NCBI GenBank assembly: GCA_006937955.1
Contig: SSNP01000302.1
Coordinates: 61,817 to 125,816, forward strand
Origin: Pachypanchax playfairii
Taxonomy: Eukaryota; Chordata; Actinopteri; Cyprinodontiformes; Aplocheilidae
Length of the DNA: 64,000 nt
Direction of reading: 5' to 3'
The notes below the pieces were generated by a model. It was not told the origin of the DNA, ran no database searches, and saw nothing but the letters and a program-made list of their open reading frames with translations. Of the stretch, positions 33,077-42,465 are shown piece by piece. Both the position numbers and the translations under genes were made by a program. Within the stretch, counting starts at the first letter, position 1. Each line of letters begins with the position of its first letter.

Positions 33077-33737
33077 TTAAGAAACGGACGTCTCCCCGAG
33101 GAGGTTCTGTGCACGTCCCACCGAGAGAAGGTCCGGGACAAGACCCAGGATTAGCTGGAGGGACTATGTCTCTCAGCTGTTCCAGGAACGCCTCGGGATT
33201 CCCCTGAAGGTGCTGGCTTATGTGGCTGGGGAGAGGGAAGTCTGGTTGTCAGGGAAATTGTTCCTCGACACCAAAACACAGTTAAACCCTCAGACAAGAG
33301 AAGAACCAAAGAGTAAAAAATATAAAGTTTAAAGGTTTTTTACTTGCAACAAGGAGTGAGATGATGGTACAGCATAACCATTCCAATCAGTCACTGAATA
33401 ATACATTATTAGTTCATCATTATAAAGCAATGAAGAAGTCCGCCTCTTGACAGATACAGTAACTAAGCAACGTTATCACCGAGTCCCCACCACAGTGTCC
33501 TTGAGAGGCTCACATCTCTGTGAATCAAAAAAAGGTTTTATTACTCCTGCAGTGGGAATGAGACTTGTTCATAGTTGTCTTGCTCTAAAAGATTAATGCT
33601 GAAATATTTACATGTTGGGAGTAGCTAAATAAGGAAATCATGATGAGAATAAACATTTTTCTTACACTGGGCTTACCTGCTTAGGATGCCACCCCCTCAC
33701 CCTGGCCCCGGATAAGCGGAGGAGGATGGATGGATGT
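33077..33737 (+). mobile_element. RTE-type LINE 3' end, split by an insertion
   Basis: 33077-33245 and 33667-33737 together form the familiar fish LINE end (CACGTCCCACC..., GGAGGGACTATGTCTCTCAG, CCCGGATAAGCGG, then ATGGATGGATG). The coding trace reads the protein C-terminus (HVPPREKVRDKTQD, then SQLFQERLGIPLKVLAYVAG). Interrupted by the block 33246-33666. Confidence 0.75.
33247..33666. repeat. probable solo LTR inside the RTE LINE tail
   Basis: The block begins TGTCAGGG and ends CTTACA (TG...CA) and is flanked by CTGG on both sides (33242-33245, 33667-33670). AATAAA lies near its right end. The empty site is evident from the known LINE consensus order. Orientation and family are unknown. Confidence 0.45.
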
Positions 33738-34184
33738 TTTATTTGTTTAATTCATTTTGAACACTTCAGTTTTCCATAGAAAATGTATTGATATTGATGA
33801 TCTCTACATTTAATAGATACTTGTATCACAAAAAGCGGTCAACTGGAATTTCTTAATTGAGACAGCCCCAGAACTTTCAAATCTCCAATCTTGTCATAGT
33901 CAGGCCCACAAAAGATATTTTACAGTTCAAATAAAGCAAAAAAGGGTAAACACAAGCTTCTAAAAAATATTCCTAGAACCATTGCTTTAACTTTGTTCCT
34001 TTTTTTTGGTAATATTCCCCTGGTCAGTTGTGGCTCTCCAAAATTGGCTTGGAACAATGCTAATACTTTATACTAATAGTTTAATTTTTTTTTAATGTAC
34101 CTTTTATTGTTTGTGCTGTTATGAAAGACTCAAAAATAATGATGAGTGTAACTTTTTAAAAAATCTTCCTTTTTCTGTTTTTGC
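33738..34184. other. abhd13 5' flank or intron
   Basis: AT-rich, no frame. Ends in a pyrimidine tract and acceptor TTTTTGCAG at 34185, giving a 5' untranslated segment of 35 bases before the abhd13 start codon. The first exon would lie upstream. Confidence 0.6.
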
Positions 34185-34220
34185 AGAGTGTGCATTTTGT
34201 AACTCAGCTCTTGAGTAGCT

Positions 34221-35273
34221 ATGGAGAAGCCCTGGAGGCTCTGGGGGGCAATGGAGCATTGCACCCTGTCTCTGGTGTCCTGGTCATGGAGTGCCTGCCG
34301 AGTGTCCCTGTTGGCCCTCATCCTCACTTTCCACCTTTATGGAGGTGTTTTTCTCCTTGCTCTTATCCTAGTGTCTGTGGCTGGAATCCTCTACAAGTTT
34401 CAGGATGTTCTCCTCTACTTCCCTGAGCAACCATCTTCCTCTCGCCTTTATGTTCCGATGCAAACAGGGATTCCACATGAGAATGTGAACATTCGCACTA
34501 AGGATGGTGTGAAGCTCAACCTCATTTTGCTTCATTACACAGGAGGGGACGCACCTCCTGGAATTCCCTCTAGCAATCAAAGCAGCCCCACTTCTTCTCC
34601 ACCTACTATCCTTTATTTCCATGGTAATGCAGGTAATATTGGTCACAGGGTGCCAAACGCTCTCTTGATGCTGGTTAATCTAAAAGCCAATGTGGTGCTT
34701 GTGGATTATCGTGGCTATGGGAAAAGTGAAGGAGAGCCCAGTGAGGACGGGTTGTACCTGGATGCAGAGGCTACATTAGACTATGTTATGACCCGTCCAG
34801 ACCTGGATAAGACAAAGGTGGTACTCTTTGGTCGTTCATTGGGAGGTGCTGTGGCTGTACGTTTAGCATCGGTCAACCCTCACCGTGTGGCAGCCATAAT
34901 TATGGAAAATACCTTCCTCAGCATCCCCCACATGGCTGCAACACTGTTCTCCTTCTTGCCCATGCGTCTGCTGCCCTTATGGTGCTATAGAAATCAGTTC
35001 CTGTCCTATCGCTATGTGGCATCATGTCGCATGCCCTCCCTGTTTGTGTCTGGTCTGTCGGATCAGCTCATTCCACCGGTTATGATGAAACAGCTATATG
35101 AGCTGTCTCCTGCACGGACTAAACGCCTGGCTATCTTCCCAGAAGGCACACACAATGATACTTGGCAGTGTCAGGGCTACTTTGCTGCTTTGGAGCAGTT
35201 CATGAAAGACCTGCTAAAGAGTCATGCACACGAAGAGAATGCTCAGCCCTCAGCCAGCGTCACCATCATCTGA
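34221..35273 (+). CDS. abhd13: alpha/beta hydrolase domain-containing protein 13
   Basis: Predicted serine hydrolase of 350 residues, entirely in one exon as in other vertebrates. The N-terminus has a hydrophobic signal-anchor region (about residues 24-57, FHLYGGVFLLALILVSVAGI), so the protein is expected to be a single-pass membrane protein. The fold core then starts: LYFHGNAGNIGHR (oxyanion HGN), VVLVDYRGYGKSEGEPSEDG, and the nucleophile elbow GRSLGG with Ser206. Asp281 (SGLSDQLIPP) and His311 (EGTHNDTW) complete the triad. It is about 13 residues longer than the human protein because of a Ser/Pro-rich loop near residues 110-128. The start follows an acceptor at 34184-34185; an AATAAA lies at 35681-35686. 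The substrate is not established. tnfsf13b follows on the same strand, matching vertebrate synteny. Confidence 0.97.
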   Translation: MEKPWRLWGAMEHCTLSLVSWSWSACRVSLLALILTFHLYGGVFLLALILVSVAGILYKFQDVLLYFPEQPSSSRLYVPMQTGIPHENVNIRTKDGVKLNLILLHYTGGDAPPGIPSSNQSSPTSSPPTILYFHGNAGNIGHRVPNALLMLVNLKANVVLVDYRGYGKSEGEPSEDGLYLDAEATLDYVMTRPDLDKTKVVLFGRSLGGAVAVRLASVNPHRVAAIIMENTFLSIPHMAATLFSFLPMRLLPLWCYRNQFLSYRYVASCRMPSLFVSGLSDQLIPPVMMKQLYELSPARTKRLAIFPEGTHNDTWQCQGYFAALEQFMKDLLKSHAHEENAQPSASVTII

Positions 35274-35680
35274 TATACAGGCGATCTGTGTCTACAGAGT
35301 GCCTGGCCGTAGTGCATCATGTGGAGGGACATTAATAATTGGTGGAAAGAATGTCCTTTTCTTTTTTATCTATTTTTTGCGAGGGGGTTTCCAACTCTTC
35401 CTACTTTCCTGTAAATTTGAAATTTGTAAATGCTAAAATATTTTCACAGTTTCAAGATTTGAATAGTTGCTATCAACACCCTGTTGGTGTTTTTCCTGTG
35501 TTGCTAATACAAATGCATGTATTTCTGACCTTTTGTTAACGAAGCTGGAGTGTCACAGGGGAATCAGGTTAAATTATTAAAATTCAGCTGATGTGTTTTA
35601 TAGCATTATGACTATAAGAATGCAAATGGTGAGAATTGATGAGAATCAAAACAATGTATAACAATGTGTCAGATTTTCTG

Positions 35681-35686
35681 AATAAA
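35681..35686 (+). terminator. polyadenylation signal of abhd13
   Basis: First clear AATAAA downstream of the stop codon, about 0.4 kb into an AT-rich 3' region. Confidence 0.6.
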
Positions 35687-35725
35687 AATTCTATTTAGAT
35701 GTGTATTGTAAAGAAATGCTTTATT

Positions 35726-35815
35726 TTCAATTCAATTCAGTTTTATTTATATGGCAACAGTTCATAACAGGTTATTTCACAAAATCAAGTTCAATCCATA
35801 TCAATACTCCAGATT
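35726..35815 (-). mobile_element. fragment of a LINE 3' tail
   Basis: TTCAATTCAGTTTTATTTAT followed by a GGCAACAGTTCATAACA-type segment resembles the 3' end of LINE copy B at 42466 (AGTTTATTTATTTATAAAGC). Only the tail is present. Confidence 0.5.
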
Positions 35816-36289
35816 CATAGTTTGCATTATGAAAACATTTCAAGCAATAGTAATCAGATATTACATATTTTTACACGTATTACACTTTTATGTTTCAGTT
35901 TACTTTGCCTGTTTTATGTGAGGTGAACATTTTTGGACAATACACTGAGGAGTGGAAGTGCATTTGTTTTTTTTCTGTTTTTTGCACACTATTATGAATG
36001 TGCCACACCTTAGAATTTCACAACATTCTTGTGATACTGTTTTCAAATTTCCTCTGCCACATTTGAGTAAAAAAAATTCCCTTGCATTGTCAAAATCAGC
36101 TCCCTGAAATAAAGCGATCAGAGATATAGCTTGACGTTAGAATAAATTAAAACTTTTATTCTCTGTTAAATTACTTCTGTTTTGAAATTAGAATAAACTT
36201 CAAGCTTCTCCCGCACTGCACTGTATCACATTAAAATGTATATTGCTCACAAAATAGTTATTTATAGATTCGCTTTAGTTGTCATTAAT
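35816..36289. other. no gene recognised
   Basis: AT-rich intergenic sequence; no repeat or frame could be assigned. Confidence 0.4.
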
Positions 36290-37230
36290 GCCTGAGCCAT
36301 CAGTTGAGTTAAGTCATTTGAGGCCATTTGCTCAGCAGAGAGCTCGCCGGGCGTGCCTAAAGTCCACCGAGTTTTCCGCCTTACAAGGCGTTGAGGGATT
36401 GAGAAACAAATAGGTTTGATATTTCTGACCTCGTGAGGCAGAAATATCAGTGTGCGCACTCAACTGTCATAGTTCAGTTAACCGATGTTAGAAGGCAGTC
36501 TACGGAGATTAACACATTTTGGAAGACTTGTTGAATTTTGGACAGACTACACCTGTTTATATGATCTTAGACTGTCGGACGGATACATTGTGCACACAAT
36601 TAACCCACTAGACAGTCAATCTAAAACCTAAAAGCTCTTTGTTTAATATAGGGAAGACTCAAATAGCAGAATTTGTAAAGCGGGCATGTGCATATTGCAG
36701 ATTACGGAGACGATTTTAGAAGATAGCGTGCAAATATGGCCAGACTACACCGGTTTATATGACGTCAGCTCATCAGATTTGAAGACCAAAGAGCATCTGT
36801 GCGTGAAAAAGATAAATAAAAGGTGGAGGAAAAGGGGGAAAGAAGGGGGCTAACGGCAGCTCTGCTCAGGTGTCCAAAAGAAAAAATCCATGACAAGTGT
36901 TAAGAGCATATTCGCTAAACATAAACCTACGCACATACTGGCTGTGCTTTTTTTTTAATCATCTTTGTCTCTGTTTCATTAATGTTTCTAAAGACAGTGA
37001 GCAGAGAACATGTTTGACTGGTCACTTGAATATCTTGGCTCAGCCCCCTGCTCATGTTGAATGCGCACAGAGATTTCTGCCTCGCAAGGTCAGATATATC
37101 AAACCTGTTTGATTCTCACCTCAACACCTCATGAGGTGGAAAACTTAGTGGAGTTTAGGTGCACACGGTGAGCTGTCTGCTGAGCAAACAGCCTCAAATG
37201 ACTGTTAGCTCAGCTGATGACTCTCGTGTG
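36290..37230. mobile_element. DNA element with long inverted repeats (~175-180 bp)
   Basis: 36290-36464 and 37056-37230 are imperfect reverse complements (for example CATTTGAGGCCATTTGCTCA versus TGAGCAAACAGCCTCAAATG). The interior has no transposase. The exact ends and target duplication could not be fixed because the arms are diverged. Confidence 0.7.
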
Positions 37231-38397
37231 CGGCAGGCATAGGCAACTTTGGAGGCTGTTTCATGACTAGAATCTGCTCTCTGTTCTTTTTTCACAAACT
37301 GTTGAAAAAATTTTTTGCAGTAATGCTAAAATAGTTCATACTGTCTGCAGTCAGGTTGGGTCTACTTGTCAGAAGATGAGTCATTAAGAAGAGTTACTGG
37401 AGGAGATTAAGGACAAAATTCCCACCGCTATTAAAACAAAGTTGGGGGCAGAGAGGGTACTAAATTTCAGTGTCTGAAGATACTTTAATCAAATGTCATT
37501 GATTTTTAGCTTTATGTCTTTCGATTCTGTCTCTTCTTCTGCTTATTTAGTGAGCCAATTAACCAAAAGCTATTCTCTGCACTTTGATTTTTAAATGCAG
37601 CATGATACACTGCAGTGGTTATAAAGCAATTTGAATTCACTCAACAAATCTCAGCAATATTAGATTGTTATTGTTATTACACAATAAGAATGTATGAGGT
37701 GATCTTAAACCTAAACACAATATGAAAGATTGTAATATTTTTTCAAGTACTGCAACTTTTTCTTGAATGGTTACATTTTTTTGTATTGTATCAAATCCAC
37801 ATGCTGGGTTAGTGCAGGTCAACTTTGCAAATATGCACTCATGTTTACAGCAAATGTATTCATATTTTTTGGTACTGATTTAAATTGCATTCACACAAAA
37901 AACTTGTAATATGTTTTCACTTTACTTCATTCACTGTTTTTTCAAATGGCCTAAGTCAGAAAGTTCATTTTTATGTCAAAAATGTGATTACATAAAGTCT
38001 TTTGTAATTTAGATTTTTTTTGAGTAATTTTTCTTTTCAATTTTAAAAACCGTAAACTTATTGGAACCACATATTTTTATTATCTGTATTGTAAAATACG
38101 ATAAAATTATGCAATCAGCCCCCCCCCCCATTCATGTGTGATCATTTAACTTTTAACGTTCCCCTTTTTCCTTAAAGCACTACTAAATAACTTTTCCACT
38201 TTCATAAACTACCGTGTCTCAGACGGCCATTGCTTGAACTGGTGATATATGCTACCTGTCAAGATGTGTATTGATTCCTTCTACACGTGTTCTGCACTCT
38301 TCACTTCAATAAACAGACATTGTTTATTTTTGTTTCTATATTTTTCCATAAATACATTTTAACTATTAAAAGAAATGCTCCAAGGACAGGAACACTT
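37231..38397. other. no gene recognised
   Basis: AT-rich intergenic sequence with a 10-C run near 38120; nothing else supported. Confidence 0.4.
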
Positions 38398-38640
38398 AGG
38401 GCCTGATTTATCAACATTCCAAGTAAAGAGTGCAAAAATTGCATGCGTCGTAAAAATTTTGCACCAAGGGTGTCTTCCTGATTTGCAGGTGATCTACTAA
38501 GACTGATTGTGCAATTGTTAACCGGCGCAAAAAGCAATATTCAAATGAGGAGTTTGACGGCGCTATTCTCTTGCGGGCGCAAGAAAGGCGCAAACGTAAA
38601 ATGAATTTGAAGCCAACAAGCTTCTACAGGACTTGCTGAG
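38398..38640. mobile_element. possible PIF/Harbinger-type terminal fragment
   Basis: Starts TTAGGGCCTGATTTATCAAC and contains GGCGCAAAAAGC and TTGCGGGCGCAAG segments. This resembles fish Harbinger-type MITE ends with a TTA target. The other terminus was not seen. Confidence 0.35.
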
Positions 38641-38754
38641 AGGTTGCAGATTTGAATCAGGTGTGTCACAATTTAACCTACAGACATTGTTCCACCTTAT
38701 CTGTGGTCAGTAAACATTGGTCTATAACATACATGAGCAACTTTCTCTCATTCT

Positions 38755-39221
38755 TCAAGCTTAAAATTCAGTCTGGTTAGTTTGCCTGGCTCTATATTTT
38801 TTAGCAGTGCACATTACAAACGTCCTCATCATTTCAAAACAGAAAGCACTTACAGTAAATGACAGAAGCTCCAATAGGAAAATGTAACAGCTGAATGACA
38901 AATGTCAACAGCAAACTGTTAAAGGTAGATTAAAGTGAACAATCAAACCTGTGCACAATCCAACCGGAACTCTGAATGTTTTTTTCCAGTATTGTTATAT
39001 TTTACTCTCGTGATTTTTTTTTTCTTGATAAAAGGATTTTCTATTGAAAAAATTATAGAGCCAGGCAAACTAACCAGACTGAATGTTAAGCTTGAAGAAC
39101 CAAAAACAAAGCAAAGGAGCTCTGAAGAGACACATCGAGGCACATTTAAAAATGTAAGGACCAAGTGAAAACCCTAGATTCTCACCTAAGAACCAGGCCA
39201 AAAATAATATGTGCACCCCTG
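38755..39221. mobile_element. rearranged fragment of the CAGGGGTGCACATAA hAT family
   Basis: About 38815-39221 matches the right half of the copy at 52331-53266, ending ATATGTGCACCCCTG. The left 48 bp (38755-38802) are an inverted copy of the segment at about 39053-39100, so the fragment folds back on itself. No left terminus. Confidence 0.75.
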
Positions 39222-39264
39222 CACACACACAATACATATATGTATATATATATATATATATATA
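39222..39264. repeat. CA/TA microsatellite
   Basis: Short (CA)n followed by (TA)n next to the hAT end. Confidence 0.8.
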
Positions 39265-39874
39265 TCTTTAACTTGTGTTTAAAGATAGGCCTTCATGTTT
39301 TTGATTCTTAGTTTGCATTGCTTCATTATGTTATTTGAGAATGAAGGAAGTTTCGAACTTCCTTCTTTTAGATCATGTAAAAAGTAACTATTTTTTACAC
39401 CTATTAATTTAGCTTTGGTTTGTAGTCATTTTGCATTTCTTATTGGAAACACAAAGCTTAATAAGTTGGTCTCATTAATTATTTGTTGTGTAGAGGAGAT
39501 GTGTTTGGTAAGGAGGAAAAGAGATGCTTATTAGAGATGTTTGCAAGGTTCAGGCAGGAAGCTGTCAGTGTGGTTAGCTGAGAGGGGAAGCTGTTTTGCC
39601 TTTTTTTCCACTTTATTTGTACTGCGCATTCTCTTTAAGAAAAAACCTCTGCTAAAAAAATAAAAACACAAACGAAAGTTAAGAAACTCATTCTTGCTCA
39701 TAGAAAGGACTTAAGCACATGCTTGACGTTCTTGAAAAATTCTGATGAAATAAGATAATATTCTCCGTTCTCGACGTACATCTGTTTGAAGAAAATTGGT
39801 TCAGAGGTTTAAGGCATGAGTCTGTTCATTCTGCCAGTGTGAGCTCTTTTTTGGATTTGAATGTTTCCTCTGCA
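39265..39874. promoter_or_regulatory. 5' flank of tnfsf13b
   Basis: No repeat recognised in most of this interval. The 5' untranslated region and promoter of tnfsf13b should lie here or begin upstream. No specific element can be named. Confidence 0.35.
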
Positions 39875-40284
39875 ATGGAACCAGGAAATGGACAAGGAGC
39901 ATGTGGAAAGAAGCTATCCTGGCCCGTTTTCCTACTGACACTCACTGCTGTCATCTCCTCATCTCTGTCAGCTTTGTCTCTATACCAATTAAGGACTCTT
40001 AGAGCTGAAGTGGAGGTGCTCAAATTAGACATGACGCATAGGAGACAAGAGGGACAAGAGGTCAGGCTCAGAGGTCAGGTGAGTAAACAGTCATCACCAA
40101 AGACTGAAACAAAAGAGAATCCATAAGACATGGGAAATATTGTACTTCTACTGTGGTGTGTCTGTGCAGACTGAAAATTTCAGTAGCAGGAGAAGCATTC
40201 AGGAGCCTCTGCAACAAACCAGCTTTCAGCACGCTTTCACCCAAATAAGGAAGAGGAGAACGGTTCTTGGATCAGAGGTGTTAG
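39875..40284 (+). CDS. tnfsf13b: TNF ligand superfamily member 13B (BAFF), coding exons 1-2 only
   Basis: Exon 1 is 39875-40078 (68 codons), donor CAG|GTGAGT. Exon 2 is 40170-40284, acceptor TGTGCAG, donor TTAG|GTGAGA; the frame joins without a break. Exon 1 encodes a short cytoplasmic N-terminus (MEPGNGQGACGKK) and a signal-anchor segment (LSWPVFLLTLTAVISSSLSA). A stalk follows with a heptad-like stretch (LRTLRAEVEVLKLD). Exon 2 continues the stalk and ends in RKRR, a furin-type cleavage site where soluble BAFF is released. BAFF supports B-cell survival through BAFF-R, TACI and BCMA. The assignment rests on architecture plus position next to abhd13. The TNF-homology exons were not found up to 64000, so the gene is partial here. 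Confidence 0.88.
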
Positions 40285-40668
40285 GTGAGATCAGGGTTGA
40301 CATGTGACATGTTTGCATTTTATCTTGTTACAACAGGGTATGTATTCCACTGATTCTGTTTCTCATGGTTAATGTCCTCAATATCTCTCAAGCCAAATTG
40401 GTACAAAAATATCAGACAGGTCTTTCACAGTAGTTTTCCTCTCAAACTAGCAAGAAGAGATAATTCTCTTTAACACATTGTTCACCTACAACAAACTAAT
40501 TGTCAATCAAAAGACACTCATCAGTTTCAGTGATAATTACTTAAATATCACTATTGCTTTCAAGCGTCTCTAATTCACAGTAGAATTTTACTTAAAGAGC
40601 AATTCACCCCCTACAAAATACATCCCTGCCCTCACTTCCTGTTGTAAAAAATGCCTCAAAAGAAGACA
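40285..40668. other. tnfsf13b intron, no feature seen
   Basis: Sequence after the exon 2 donor with no further exon or repeat recognised. Confidence 0.4.
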
Positions 40669-41330
40669 TTGATTAGATTAGATTAGATTAGATTCAACTT
40701 TATTGTCATTACACATGTACAAGTACAAGGCAACGAAATGCAGTTTATGTCTAACCAGAAGTGCATGATATAAGTATAAGTTACAGGTGCAGATATATAC
40801 AGAATGTGGGTAATATTTATAGGTGGATGTAGAGTAACATACTATACAGTTTGTATGAACTATAGACAAGGGTTACAAGCCGGTAGGCAAAATGTACAGG
40901 CATATGTATTAAAATGTATAGACAGAGATTTACAAATGTACATGTGCATTTATATGTGTATCGGTGAGGTGTTGGTGTTCAGAGAAGTCAGTGTGGGGTG
41001 GAGTTCAATAAAGAGACAGCTCTGGGAAAGAAGCTTTTCCTCAATCTGCTGGTTTTAGTTCTGGGTAATCTAAAGCGTCTGCCTGAATGTAGGAGGGAAA
41101 ACAGTTTGTGTGCAGGGTGAAAAGAGTCCTTGAGAACACTGCGTGCTCGACGCAGACACTGCTTCCTCTGGATGTCCTCAATGGATGGCAGTGGAGTCCC
41201 TGTGATGCGCTGGGCAGTTGCCTGGCAAACCAGCAGACATGCGGGGGTGGGGGGTCACTAGGCTGGGCTGTGATTGACATGTCGCACCGACACAGACCAG
41301 GTAGACCTGGCTGCAGCCCATAGAATGGGG
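40669..41330 (-). mobile_element. fish LINE/SINE-like repeat, minus orientation
   Basis: Read on the minus strand it ends TAATGACAATAAAGTTGAAT then (CTAAT)n, a retroposon-type 3' tail. The plus-strand body (AAGAAGCTTTTCCTCAATCT, GGATGTCCTCAATGGATGGC) resembles repeats seen widely in fish genomes. Family not determined. Confidence 0.5.
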
Positions 41331-41804
41331 CAGCATTGGGTCAGTTGTCAGACTCATACCATATCTCACACAAACGGCCAGAAAGGAACAAAGGAAAATT
41401 GAGGAAGCTGCTTCTGTGGAGGAGATGAGCCAATGAGTTATATTTATAGAGGGGACATGCCAGTCTTACCATTGTGCAATATATGCAAAGATGACCGCCA
41501 TGAAATCAACATACATACACACACACACACACACTGTTGTGGCAGAGATTTTGGTTAAAAAGAAGTCAGGGAAGTGAATCTTTATAAAGGAAGAATTTGT
41601 CATAAAATCAAGCATGAAGTGAGACGGTTCAAACAAATGCAGAAGCAAATGCAAAAGGACTTTGGAGCAGTTGGCGGCTGGTGAAATATTTTTTGGGTAG
41701 GGCTGCATAAATTCAATTAAATGACTGTCAATAAAGCATTTGTAAAGATGAGTTAATGTAAACCCTACATTAAAAAAACATTCTACTTCAGTTACATATT
41801 TCAC
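41331..41804. other. no gene; short (CA)n
   Basis: Contains a CA microsatellite at about 41515-41535 and otherwise unassigned sequence. Confidence 0.5.
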
Positions 41805-42440
41805 TTATTCTTGAGAGTTGGGACAAAACAGGTTTTAAAAATCATTTTTTAAAACTGCAGATTATATTAAATATATTTATATATTTCTGTTGAGAAAAGT
41901 CTTTGCTATTTAACCCTGTAAAAGAACAGGTTCTAAATAGAAACAATTTTTTGACAAATAAACATTTTTCTCTTTCAGATTCAGTTTTTGTCAACTCCGT
42001 CAGACACACTAAAAAGTGTACAATTTCAGTTCTTCCAGTCTGATGAGAATCTAAAAGTCTGAGGTATGTTGTAATAGGATTTAGTTACTCTGATATGTAA
42101 TAAAATACAGATGTAAACTTACATTGTGATTTCACAACATTCGGAAAACTCATATTTCTAAATATCTTAATTTTTCAAACTCATTTTTTTATTTTAATAT
42201 TATAAAAAAACATTTCTTAAATAATTAAGAAATAAGAGGATGTAGATCACATGGTCCTTTATTACATAAACTGAAGAATAAAAATTTTCTTTCAAAAAGT
42301 AACAAAAGATACAGTACATCTGACGTTAACGAACAACTGATGGTGTTGACAAAAAATGCATGTGCTTTACTAATTAATGAGCAACTGTGTTTTAAAATAG
42401 TTTGAAGTGACAATAGATGATGAAAAAACTGCTCTTCAAC
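41805..42440. repeat. unclassified repeat with TCAACTCCGTCAGAC motif, copy 1
   Basis: The edge CTTGAGAGTTGGGACAAAAC at about 41811 recurs inverted near 54185-54205. The motif TGTCAACTCCGTCAGAC occurs at 41989-42005 and a variant CTGATGGTGTTGAC at 42338-42350. The related block 53400-54210 carries five more copies. Confidence 0.45.
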
Positions 42441-42465
42441 TTATACTGAATATACATTAAGTTTA

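Noticed and set aside
39839..39874. Upstream extension of the tnfsf13b frame
   Set aside because: Begins with GTG; the ATG at 39875 is the first methionine and gives the expected short cytoplasmic tail.
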